A stretch of DNA of 64,000 nucleotides from Echinimonas agarilytica (lineage in GTDB: Bacteria; Pseudomonadota; Gammaproteobacteria; Enterobacterales; Neiellaceae). Both the position numbers and the translations under genes were made by a program. The notes beneath the pieces are model-generated. The model was not told the origin of the DNA. It worked only from the letters and a program-made list of their open reading frames with translations, and searched no databases. The stretch covers positions 175,527 to 239,526 of the forward strand of contig NZ_JAMQGP010000008.1 in assembly GCF_023703465.1 (NCBI RefSeq), in the 5' to 3' direction. This document shows, piece by piece, positions 57,317 to 64,000 of the stretch (position 1 is its first letter; every line of letters begins with the position of its first letter).

Positions 57317-58044
57317 AAACCGCTCTGCTGCCAAGGCCCACGAACCAGTTGTGGCGCTATTTCGGTCTCATCCACATAATCATGCAGCGGCTCACCAGGT
57401 AAGGTGATACGAACGGCGCTCAGCGGCCACGCCCCTCTGCGCTTTAGGCATTCAACAGACAACATCTGCTGCGCTGAAGTGGCCGATAACACCAACCTAC
57501 AAGTCGCTGGCGATGCTTCAGTTCTATAGCGCTCTGGCCGTATCAACCATGAAAAACTTTGGCCTTGATCGGCGGCTAATTGCAAGCGTCGAATGTCGGG
57601 CCCTTTGAGCTTAAATTTTGGATAAATAGACGATTCAAGCCAACTTAAGACACCAACACAACTGCCACTTTTTAAGCATTGCTCTGTGGCCCATAAACCT
57701 TGTTTAGGTTGCTCCGGTTGGAGCCAGAGAATACGCGAAATATCAATGCCCGCAGACTGCAGCGCTGGTGCATATGGAATAAAGGGAGGCGCTACGAATA
57801 CCAACCACTGAGCATTAGCCGTAGCTTGTTCAGAAAGGCGTGCAAGTATTGGCAATAATAATCGTAGCTCACCAATACCTTGCCCTTGGTGAAGCAATTC
57901 AGACACATGCCCACGAGGCCACCCCCCTAATAGAAGTTGATCCATGGCTTCTATGCCTGAAGACATAACCCCATGCGTTCGCGGCTGAACAGCCTTACCA
58001 CGCCATATTTTTCCGCTATGAAATAGAGGCTGAAGCAATGCCAT
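57304..58044 (-). CDS. imuA: ImuA, RecA/SulA-like mutasome protein
   Basis: The 246-residue protein is the first gene of the imuA-imuB-dnaE2 cassette. It has a degenerate RecA-like fold (VMSSGIEAMDQLLLGGWPRG, then LLLPILARLSEQA and WLVFVAPPFIPYAPAL). ImuA is needed for damage-induced mutagenesis in other bacteria. A LexA box ends 18 bases before its ATG, so SOS induction is expected. Confidence 0.9.
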   Translation of the reverse strand: MALLQPLFHSGKIWRGKAVQPRTHGVMSSGIEAMDQLLLGGWPRGHVSELLHQGQGIGELRLLLPILARLSEQATANAQWLVFVAPPFIPYAPALQSAGIDISRILWLQPEQPKQGLWATEQCLKSGSCVGVLSWLESSIYPKFKLKGPDIRRLQLAADQGQSFSWLIRPERYRTEASPATCRLVLSATSAQQMLSVECLKRRGAWPLSAVRITLPGEPLHDYVDETEIAPQLVRGPWQQSGLCLE

Positions 58045-58061
58045 AAAACACTCGCAAATAA

Positions 58062-58077
58062 CTGTACACTTATACAG
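58062..58077. promoter_or_regulatory. LexA (SOS) box upstream of imuA
   Basis: CTGTACACTTATACAG has the perfect CTGT-N8-ACAG gammaproteobacterial LexA core. It lies 18 bases upstream of imuA, overlapping the expected promoter region. Confidence 0.93.
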
Positions 58078-58201
58078 TATAAAAAAGGTTCAGGGCGCTG
58101 TAAATATGCGATTGTTCTAAGCGCTTTTCCGCAAGCGATGAAAGAGCCGCTTGGTGTTGATCTTCAAGAATAAATCGTCAGCTCTGCGTTTTTATAAAAC
58201 G

Positions 58202-58242
58202 GAATGAACATTCATATTTGGCTTTGAAACCGGTATTTTTCA
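58202..58242 (+). promoter_or_regulatory. Palindromic sites upstream of GH16 gene
   Basis: GAATG-AA-CATTC (58202-58213) is a perfect short palindrome. TGAAACCGGTATTTTTCA (58225-58242) centres on ACCGGT and loosely resembles LacI-family operators. Both lie in the 259-base imuA/GH16 intergenic region, 60-100 bases before the GH16 start. Regulator identity is not supported. Confidence 0.3.
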
Positions 58243-58303
58243 GTTGAAAATAAACCTTGAGCACGTATGGTAAGAAACACTTATAATTAACGGTTAACTG
58301 ATT

Positions 58304-59209
58304 ATGTTTAACAAAAAAGAAAGTTCCTTACTTCTACTTGCATGTTTGTTCATGGCCATACCTGGTAGCTATGCAGCGAATGAACAATCAGCGCTGATTG
58401 ACGTCAACAAAGCGAACCCTAATCAGCCCAGCTTCGTTTCATTTCATGACACCACGCCTAAGGGCATGGTTTGGCAAAAAGTTGAAGCTCTATCTGACGA
58501 ATTTGACCAATGGGATGCCAACAAATGGCTCAAAACCAACTGGAACTACGGCGATACACCGGTCAATATGTTGAATAAGAACTCTGGCGTTGCCGATGGA
58601 AATTTGTGGATTAAAGCCACTTTAAACGCAGAAAGTGACGAGCAGTGGTTTGAAACATCTCGTGTACGTTCCAAGGCTAAGATCAAATTTCCCATGTACA
58701 CCGAAAGCCGAATTAAAACGGCTCATATTTCTGCCTATAACACCTTTTGGCTCAACAACGGTGACATCAATAACCGCGATGAAATTGATATCATTGAAAA
58801 TAATTCAAACCCATCAAGCGACTACGATAACCCAGATTACCCTTGGCAAATGAGTTCGCAGTATTTTGTGGTCAAAGATGGCACCACTGAGCGTGCTAAA
58901 GGCAATTATGACAACCGTAAACTGTCTGACGGCAACACACTAAAAGGCGTCAAATGGAACGAGGCTTATCATGTGGTCGGTGCGTGGTGGAAAGACGAAC
59001 ATCATGTGCAATTTTATCTCAATGGTGAACCCGCAGGCCAAATCACTACTGAATTGCCTTTTACCTTAGAACAGCACCTGATTTGGGACTTGTGGACTCA
59101 AGATTCATCATGGGTGGGCGGACTACCGGCCAAGTCAGACCTATTAGATGACTCCAGGAACACCATGAAAGTCGACTGGGTGAGAACCTGGAAGCTAACA
59201 GCACAATAA
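58304..59209 (+). CDS. Secreted GH16 endo-galactanase-type glycoside hydrolase (agarase/porphyranase/carrageenase group)
   Basis: The 301-residue protein has a Sec signal peptide ending GSYA near residue 24 and a single GH16 beta-jelly-roll. The catalytic motif DEIDIIEN contains nucleophile Glu160, Asp162 and acid/base Glu165, spaced as ExDxxE. Flanking segments SDEFDQWDANKWLKTNW and GVADGNLWIKATL fit beta-agarase-like GH16 members. There is no carbohydrate-binding module. Substrate among agar, porphyran or carrageenan cannot be decided. No transporter or sulfatase is adjacent. Confidence 0.85.
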   Translation: MFNKKESSLLLLACLFMAIPGSYAANEQSALIDVNKANPNQPSFVSFHDTTPKGMVWQKVEALSDEFDQWDANKWLKTNWNYGDTPVNMLNKNSGVADGNLWIKATLNAESDEQWFETSRVRSKAKIKFPMYTESRIKTAHISAYNTFWLNNGDINNRDEIDIIENNSNPSSDYDNPDYPWQMSSQYFVVKDGTTERAKGNYDNRKLSDGNTLKGVKWNEAYHVVGAWWKDEHHVQFYLNGEPAGQITTELPFTLEQHLIWDLWTQDSSWVGGLPAKSDLLDDSRNTMKVDWVRTWKLTAQ

Positions 59210-59226
59210 ATCAGCTAAGTCATAAG

Positions 59227-59248
59227 AGCCGACGGTCTGCTGTCGGCT
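59227..59248 (+). terminator. Hairpin after GH16 gene
   Basis: AGCCGAC and GTCGGCT are perfect arms with an 8-base loop, 17 bases after the stop. Only a weak T-rich stretch follows, so termination efficiency is uncertain. Confidence 0.55.
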
Positions 59249-59434
59249 GTCCCCCACTTTAACGCTACCGAATTTCATTCAAATCAAAGCATTCCAATGG
59301 CGAGGCCTCAATTGGCCCACAATACGACTAACATCAACGTCAATTACCTCACATTCACCTTTGCGAGATGGAATTGATGGTGATTACGACATCAATCTTG
59401 TGCATACGTTGGTGGCCTACGGGCAGTGGGATTT
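59249..59434 (+). other. Possible remnant of coding sequence
   Basis: This 186-base gap contains no intact gene. In one plus-strand frame the sequence GIDGDYDINLVHTLVAYGQW precedes a stop at 59439-59441. In another frame, just before it, NINVNYLTFTFARWN can be read. Both look protein-like and are joined only by a frame change. A decayed gene fragment is possible; chance is not excluded. Confidence 0.25.
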
Positions 59435-60148
59435 TTACTGATCTTCCAATGCAGCTTGATGACGCTTTTTAAGGCGTTGCTGAAACGCTTGCCATGCCAA
59501 GCTATCAGGCCGTTTTCCACAACCGGTGGCGGGCGACCAAATGTGCCCAGACTGTTGAGCATCGAGCACCGATTTATCTTGTACGAAATAACAACGGCCG
59601 TTCACTTCAATCACTTGTGCGCCACCGCCCGTGTCGTAAGCCGACTCAACCGGAAAGTGTTGCAACCAAGGTTGAAGTCGAGATTGTAAATTAGCGGGTG
59701 ATGGTTTTTTATCGGAGGGGTCAGACTGCAATAAAACATTCGCCGAGGCATTTGAGGTGTGAATCCCTTCAGTACGCCAACGGCGCCACGCGGGCAGAGG
59801 TGTTGGCTTGTTTTCCTGAGGGTTAGTTTGTAGGGGTTGTTCCATCAAACGTTTTCGAGCCTCTGGTTCCTGCATGTTTTCGCTTGAAAACTCTCGTTCG
59901 ATCGCCACAGCTGTTGGCTCATTTGAACCGGCTTCATCTAACTCTGAGCGCAAAGGCTCAACAATCACCGGCTCTGGCGGGGATTGCACCACACGTTGGT
60001 GAGTGATGAGCTGCGCTTGAATTGGTTTTTTATGCGTTATTAACTGCACGCGCTTACTACCAAGTGACTGTATTAATACTACTAAAAGTAAATGCAGCAA
60101 TAACGAGGTGAACGCAAATAAAAACCATCCTTGGCGATCATGGAACAT
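59435..60148 (-). CDS. Membrane-anchored proline-rich periplasmic protein of unknown function
   Basis: The 237-residue protein begins with a signal anchor (GWFLFAFTSLLLHLLLVVLI) and then a basic, Pro/Glu-rich linker (about 35-150), a TonB-like layout. The C-terminal region (about 160-235) has two Cys (GRCYFVQD and TGCGKRPD) and does not show the TonB C-terminal YP motif, so a TonB name is not justified. The ATG at 60148 follows CGGATAG; a start 75 bases upstream has no Shine-Dalgarno. Confidence 0.6.
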   Translation of the reverse strand: MFHDRQGWFLFAFTSLLLHLLLVVLIQSLGSKRVQLITHKKPIQAQLITHQRVVQSPPEPVIVEPLRSELDEAGSNEPTAVAIEREFSSENMQEPEARKRLMEQPLQTNPQENKPTPLPAWRRWRTEGIHTSNASANVLLQSDPSDKKPSPANLQSRLQPWLQHFPVESAYDTGGGAQVIEVNGRCYFVQDKSVLDAQQSGHIWSPATGCGKRPDSLAWQAFQQRLKKRHQAALEDQ

Positions 60149-60275
60149 GACTATCCGTATTAAATGTCTTACATTCTGTGGTGTAAGACACTCAAATAAC
60201 TCATGTGTTAGATCATCATTCAAAACAATTTACATAGTATGATGTTTTAACAAGACAAGGACCTGGTACCCATAC

Positions 60276-61637
60276 GTGCAAACAGTTGCTTTAACGCCGC
60301 TCGAAGACGCCATCAAAAGGCTATCTCAGCAGCTGGAATGCCTTAGCATTCCGGAGCATCCAACCTTGGTGCAGCTTCAGGTTAAACTTTCAACGACGCA
60401 GGCTTTGCCTTGGCTTAACGAGCAAGTTGAATTCCCCAAGCTTTATTGGCAATCGCGCGATCATCAAACAGAAGCGGCAATTTCAGGCAGCGTTGACACT
60501 TGGTGGCTGGATCAAGCATGCGCAAACAAAGCGACATGGCGTCGTCACCAAACTCATTCCGAACAATTAGACTGGCGTTATTACGGCGGGCACGGTTTTA
60601 CGCTGGGCGATCCTCGGGTGACAGAAATGGGCGGAAATCGCCTCTATTTGCCCAAGCATGAATTTAGGCGACAGGGTGACCAACACTGGTTACTGTTTTA
60701 CGTAGCAATAGAGCCAAGTCAATGGCGCGCTCAAATACGTAAAGCACAAGCGGAGCTCAACAACCTCAAAGCTCCTGCGCCGCTTAGAGCCCCAACGCTG
60801 TCGGTGTCGCAACAAGAACATCAACCAGACTACTCGGGCTGGGAACAATTGGTTGAAAATCTCACTCAGGCGCAACAACAGCTTGAAATACCTAAAGTTG
60901 TGCTCTGCCGCGAAACCAAATTGACCACTGAGCATTCACCGAATTGCTGGCAGCTATTACAAACGTGGCAACGCCAACAGCCCCACTGCTATCACTTTGG
61001 TATTCAAACCAATGAGCACAGTTCATTCTTTGGTTGTTCACCGGAACGCTTGTTTCACCGCCAACAACAGCATTTGCAAACCGAAGCACTTGCAGGCACC
61101 TGCTCTCGCCACCAAGATGCCGCTCAAACCGCTCGCATGGCAGATCAGTTAATGCAAGATCAAAAAAATATCCTAGAAAATAGACTTGTGGCCGACGACA
61201 TTCAGCAACAGCTCACACCGCTGACCGAACACTTGTCGATTGAGTCTCCTGCACATTTAGTAGAACTCACTCAAGTAAGTCATTTATGTCGCGATATTCA
61301 TGCGCAATTAAAAGCCAATGTGAGTGACCAAGACCTACTTCAAGCATTGCACCCCACCGCAGCCGTTGGTGGGCTACCACGCCAGTCCGCACAACAGTAT
61401 TTAATCAAACATGAGCCGGTGAAGCGGGGTTGGTATGCCGGCGTTTTTGGCATGGTCGGCGATGAGAGTAGTGAGTATTGTGTGACCATTAGAAGCATTC
61501 AACAACACAATAGAGAACTCAGTTTATATACTGGAGCAGGCATTGTAGAAGGCTCTGAGCCATGTTCGGAGTGGCATGAATTGAATAGCAAACTTGCCAG
61601 CGCTATGGCCGTTGTACAGCCTGCGTATCACGAATGA
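60276..61637 (+). CDS. menF: Isochorismate synthase MenF
   Basis: MenF converts chorismate to isochorismate for menaquinone. The 453-residue chorismate-binding enzyme has FFGCSPERLFHRQ, TEALAGTC, HPTAAVGGLPRQSA and a C-terminal GAGIVEGSEPCSEWHEL. The start is GTG; AAGGA lies 14 bases upstream, which is distant, and no other in-frame start exists nearby. Its stop overlaps the menD start (ATGA). Salicylate or siderophore isochorismate synthases are excluded by the menD/menH context. Confidence 0.95.
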   Translation: MQTVALTPLEDAIKRLSQQLECLSIPEHPTLVQLQVKLSTTQALPWLNEQVEFPKLYWQSRDHQTEAAISGSVDTWWLDQACANKATWRRHQTHSEQLDWRYYGGHGFTLGDPRVTEMGGNRLYLPKHEFRRQGDQHWLLFYVAIEPSQWRAQIRKAQAELNNLKAPAPLRAPTLSVSQQEHQPDYSGWEQLVENLTQAQQQLEIPKVVLCRETKLTTEHSPNCWQLLQTWQRQQPHCYHFGIQTNEHSSFFGCSPERLFHRQQQHLQTEALAGTCSRHQDAAQTARMADQLMQDQKNILENRLVADDIQQQLTPLTEHLSIESPAHLVELTQVSHLCRDIHAQLKANVSDQDLLQALHPTAAVGGLPRQSAQQYLIKHEPVKRGWYAGVFGMVGDESSEYCVTIRSIQQHNRELSLYTGAGIVEGSEPCSEWHELNSKLASAMAVVQPAYHE

Positions 61638-63331
61638 CAAATTTCTTTCCTACCCAATTCAGCCATTGTAACGAACTTTACGCTCACGTCTTAATCGAGG
61701 AACTCTCGCGTCTGGGGGTTCAGCATATTTGTATCGCTCCGGGCTCGCGAAGTACGCCATTAACGCTGGCCGCAATTGCGCATCCTCACATTCAAACCCC
61801 AACTCATTTTGATGAACGGGGATTGGGCTTTTTCGCACTGGGAATTTGCAAGTCAACACAAGCGCCCGTAGCGGTGATCGTGACCTCTGGCAGCGCTGTT
61901 GCAAACCTATATCCGGCTGTTGTGGAAGCCTATCAAACACAGCACCCAATCATTTTGCTCACCGCAGACCGCCCCGAGGAGTTAGTTGATTGCGGCGCAA
62001 ACCAAGCCATTGAACAACCCGGGATTTTTAGCCATTTTGTGAGAGCATCGCTGAATTTAGACGCACCGGACACTCATCCGAGTTTGAGTGATATGTTGGC
62101 GCACCTCAATATTGCCGTGCATCAACCCATCCAAGGGCCAATTCATGTCAATTGTCCCTATGCAGAGCCACTCTACCCGTCACAACCTAAACAGAGCTAC
62201 GCCGAACTCCTCGCCCCGATAAAACCTTGGCTCAACAGCCATCAAAGCTATCATCAGAGTTCTGAACAATCGACCTTAGTTGATTTTGATCTACCCAACT
62301 TACCGGGCGTGATCATTGCCGGTGCTCTATTTCCTGACGAGCAAGATGCAGCACTCAAGCTGCAACAGCAACTCGGTTGGCTGTTGCTCGCAGATGTGCA
62401 ATCGAACTTAAGGCAGCATGATCATGTATTGTGCTTTCCTGAATTGGCGTTAGCCGTGCCTGATCTCGCCGAACACTTACAACACTGTCAGCAATTTTTA
62501 ATGTTGGGCGGACGGCTAACATCTAAGCCGCTCATGCAGTGGCTTGCCAATAAACATTGGCAACACAGTTGCCAAATTAGCGCGCATCCTGGGCCGTTCG
62601 ATGCAGGTCTAGTGATTATGCGACGTGTGAAGTGCCGAGTTAACCAAGCTGTGTTGCATCATTCAGACCCCGCTACTTCGCAACCTGAATTTGCGACAAC
62701 TGTTAACAAAGCCATAAGTCACCAGCTCCAAACATCTCAGACGGCACCACTGTCTGAGCTCGGTGTAGCCTATCACTTAAAGAAATTGGTACCGCAAGAT
62801 AGTATGTTAATGCTCGGCAACAGCCTTTCAATTCGTCTGTTTGAGCATGCCCATCAAGGGCCGCAACAAATTGTGAGTAGCCGAGGAGCGAGCGGAATCG
62901 ATGGCCTTGTTGCGACCGCTGCGGGGTTGGCATATACCCAAGAAAAATCGCGACTCACCACATTAGTGCTAGGCGATCTATCTTTATTGCATGATTTGAA
63001 TTCTTTGGCGCTACTGAGCAAAGTCAGTGCGCCTATTTGTGTGATTGTATTGAATAACGATGGTGGCAATATCTTCGACGCATTACCTGTGCCCGACGTG
63101 GAGACATTGGATGACTATTATAGGCTACGACACGGTTATCAATTCAAGGATTCTGCAGCTCAGTTCGGCTTAAATTATTTTGCCCCGACCTGTTTAGAAG
63201 ACCTAGAAACATCTTTACAACACGCATTGATCAAAGGTGGCGCGCATTTAATTGAAATTGTGACGCCTGCCGGTGAAGCGATGACGCAACTCAAACAAAG
63301 CATTGCCAATGCCCAACACATTACACTGTAA
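61634..63331 (+). CDS. menD: SEPHCHC synthase MenD
   Basis: This thiamine-diphosphate enzyme adds 2-oxoglutarate to isochorismate, the second step of menaquinone synthesis. The 565-residue protein has the N-terminal CIAPGSRSTPLTLAA, the glutamate-containing HFDERGLGFFALG, and the cofactor motif LVLGDLSLLHDLN to NNDGGNIFD. It overlaps menF by 4 bases and menH by 23, so the three are tightly coupled. It also links to the thi operon in the window, since it needs thiamine diphosphate. Confidence 0.97.
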   Translation: MTNFFPTQFSHCNELYAHVLIEELSRLGVQHICIAPGSRSTPLTLAAIAHPHIQTPTHFDERGLGFFALGICKSTQAPVAVIVTSGSAVANLYPAVVEAYQTQHPIILLTADRPEELVDCGANQAIEQPGIFSHFVRASLNLDAPDTHPSLSDMLAHLNIAVHQPIQGPIHVNCPYAEPLYPSQPKQSYAELLAPIKPWLNSHQSYHQSSEQSTLVDFDLPNLPGVIIAGALFPDEQDAALKLQQQLGWLLLADVQSNLRQHDHVLCFPELALAVPDLAEHLQHCQQFLMLGGRLTSKPLMQWLANKHWQHSCQISAHPGPFDAGLVIMRRVKCRVNQAVLHHSDPATSQPEFATTVNKAISHQLQTSQTAPLSELGVAYHLKKLVPQDSMLMLGNSLSIRLFEHAHQGPQQIVSSRGASGIDGLVATAAGLAYTQEKSRLTTLVLGDLSLLHDLNSLALLSKVSAPICVIVLNNDGGNIFDALPVPDVETLDDYYRLRHGYQFKDSAAQFGLNYFAPTCLEDLETSLQHALIKGGAHLIEIVTPAGEAMTQLKQSIANAQHITL

Positions 63332-64000
63332 AGTTGTTGGCCAATACCAGCCACACCGTCCCGACATCGTGATGCTGCATGGTTTTTTAGGTCAGCATCG
63401 AGACTGGTTGCAGGTTATTCAGCCTTGGCAGCACCAATATCGCTTTATCTTGGTTGATCTTCCCGGCCACGGTTTAAGCCGCGTAGAGTACAACACAGAC
63501 AATGGTTTTGAGCACGCACATCAGTCGTTAGTGAATACATTACAACAGCTAAACGTTGGCCGATACCAACTTCTTGGCTACTCGCTAGGAGGGCGGCTGG
63601 CAATGTACCATGCCTTGCAACAACCCTGCGGACTTGAGTCCTTATTGTTGGAGTCGTGTCACCCTGGCGTTGCCTCCGTACGCATTAAACTCAAGCGAGA
63701 TGCTTGGGAAAAACAATGGCAGCAACGTTTATTACAGCAATCAACCGAAGTGACACTGAATAAATGGTATCAGCAGGCCGTATTTGCCAGCTTAACGCGA
63801 GTTCAACGCCAACAACAAATACAACGTAAGCTGCTGAATCCAAATAAAACGCAATGGGCAAGAGCGCTCGGCTCACTATCTTTGCGTAAACAGCCTAATC
63901 TATGGCAAATTGGCCAACAGACAGACCTTAGGGTGCACTATATTGTAGGTGCAAATGATCCAAGATATGCGACGTTGGCGCGCAAGATGCTTCGCAGCAG
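63309..64000 (+). CDS. menH: SHCHC synthase MenH (partial, runs off window)
   Basis: The frame starts at ATG 63309 inside the 3' end of menD and stays open to the window end (230 codons plus two bases), so the C-terminus and stop are missing. The alpha/beta hydrolase fold shows VMLHGFLGQHRDW, VDLPGHGLS and nucleophile elbow LLGYSLGGRLAMYHAL. MenH eliminates pyruvate from SEPHCHC. The catalytic His is expected beyond the window end. The order menF-menD-menH matches E. coli, where menB follows. Confidence 0.93.
   Translation, partial: MPNTLHCKVVGQYQPHRPDIVMLHGFLGQHRDWLQVIQPWQHQYRFILVDLPGHGLSRVEYNTDNGFEHAHQSLVNTLQQLNVGRYQLLGYSLGGRLAMYHALQQPCGLESLLLESCHPGVASVRIKLKRDAWEKQWQQRLLQQSTEVTLNKWYQQAVFASLTRVQRQQQIQRKLLNPNKTQWARALGSLSLRKQPNLWQIGQQTDLRVHYIVGANDPRYATLARKMLRS

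Noticed and set aside
59435-60148. Naming this gene tonB
   Set aside because: Only the anchor and proline-rich linker are shared; the characteristic C-terminal motif and ExbB/ExbD neighbours are absent.

Overview
The window looks like chromosomal DNA from a marine gammaproteobacterium of the Alteromonadales/Vibrio neighbourhood. This rests on gene content and order (secB-gpsA, cpxRA-cpxP-fieF, luxS, fabV, an E. coli-type thi operon with a fused thiDE, menF-menD-menH) and on two predicted algal-polysaccharide enzymes. Base composition looks even and in the mid-40s % GC. I see no insertion sequence, prophage, CRISPR array, rRNA or tRNA. No species is assigned.

Layout. 1-1.6 kb: secB-gpsA. 1.6-4.8 kb: a large TPR/GAF/GGDEF protein. 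5.0-9.2 kb: trmL, the Cpx envelope-stress system (cpxRA, with cpxP divergent behind a perfect CpxR box) and the metal exporter fieF. 9.2-14.3 kb: luxS, a membrane-anchored coiled-coil protein, two alpha/beta hydrolases, a small ORF and an M49-type lipoprotein peptidase. 14.5-20.1 kb: fabV, a Bcr-type exporter, a chemoreceptor and rsmJ. 20.3-27.8 kb: a hybrid sensor kinase, prlC, gor and an ABM-family protein. 28-34.7 kb: a GH82-like beta-helix lipoprotein, a possible HTH protein, DUF4250, a K+ channel, msrA, a MipA/OmpV-like porin and a glutathione peroxidase. 34.8-38.4 kb: an ABC exporter behind a good Fur-box match, a LysE-family exporter and a membrane GGDEF protein. 38.6-45.4 kb: thiC-thiDE-thiS-thiG-thiH-thiF on the minus strand behind a TPP riboswitch. 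45.4-49.4 kb: a tyrosinase, a His/Met-rich membrane protein and a divergent secreted CxxCH protein. 49.4-52.7 kb: an Ada-AlkA fusion, ogt, a HEPN-like protein and a DUF4202 protein. 52.8-58.1 kb: the LexA-boxed imuA-imuB-dnaE2 mutasome. 58.3-60.1 kb: a secreted GH16 enzyme and a membrane-anchored proline-rich protein. 60.3-64 kb: menF, menD and menH, the last cut by the window end.

The most interesting part is the tyrosinase locus (about 45.6-49.4 kb). A tyrosinase without a signal peptide sits 32 bases downstream of a six-TM protein with a dense His/Met loop. Divergently, across a 438-base AT-rich region carrying a repeated 15-mer, lies a secreted protein that has both a textbook EF-hand loop and a C-terminal CxxCH haem motif. 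I propose it as a copper/phenol-oxidation module whose two partner proteins have no function I recognise. Also notable are the GH82-like lipoprotein behind a perfect 14-bp-arm palindrome, the alternative pairings between the TPP aptamer and its downstream leader, the HEPN-like gene, and the Fur-box match before the exporter/peroxidase pair.

Start codons were moved from the longest possible frame wherever a Shine-Dalgarno sequence or family knowledge favoured a downstream start. Such choices are stated in each entry.
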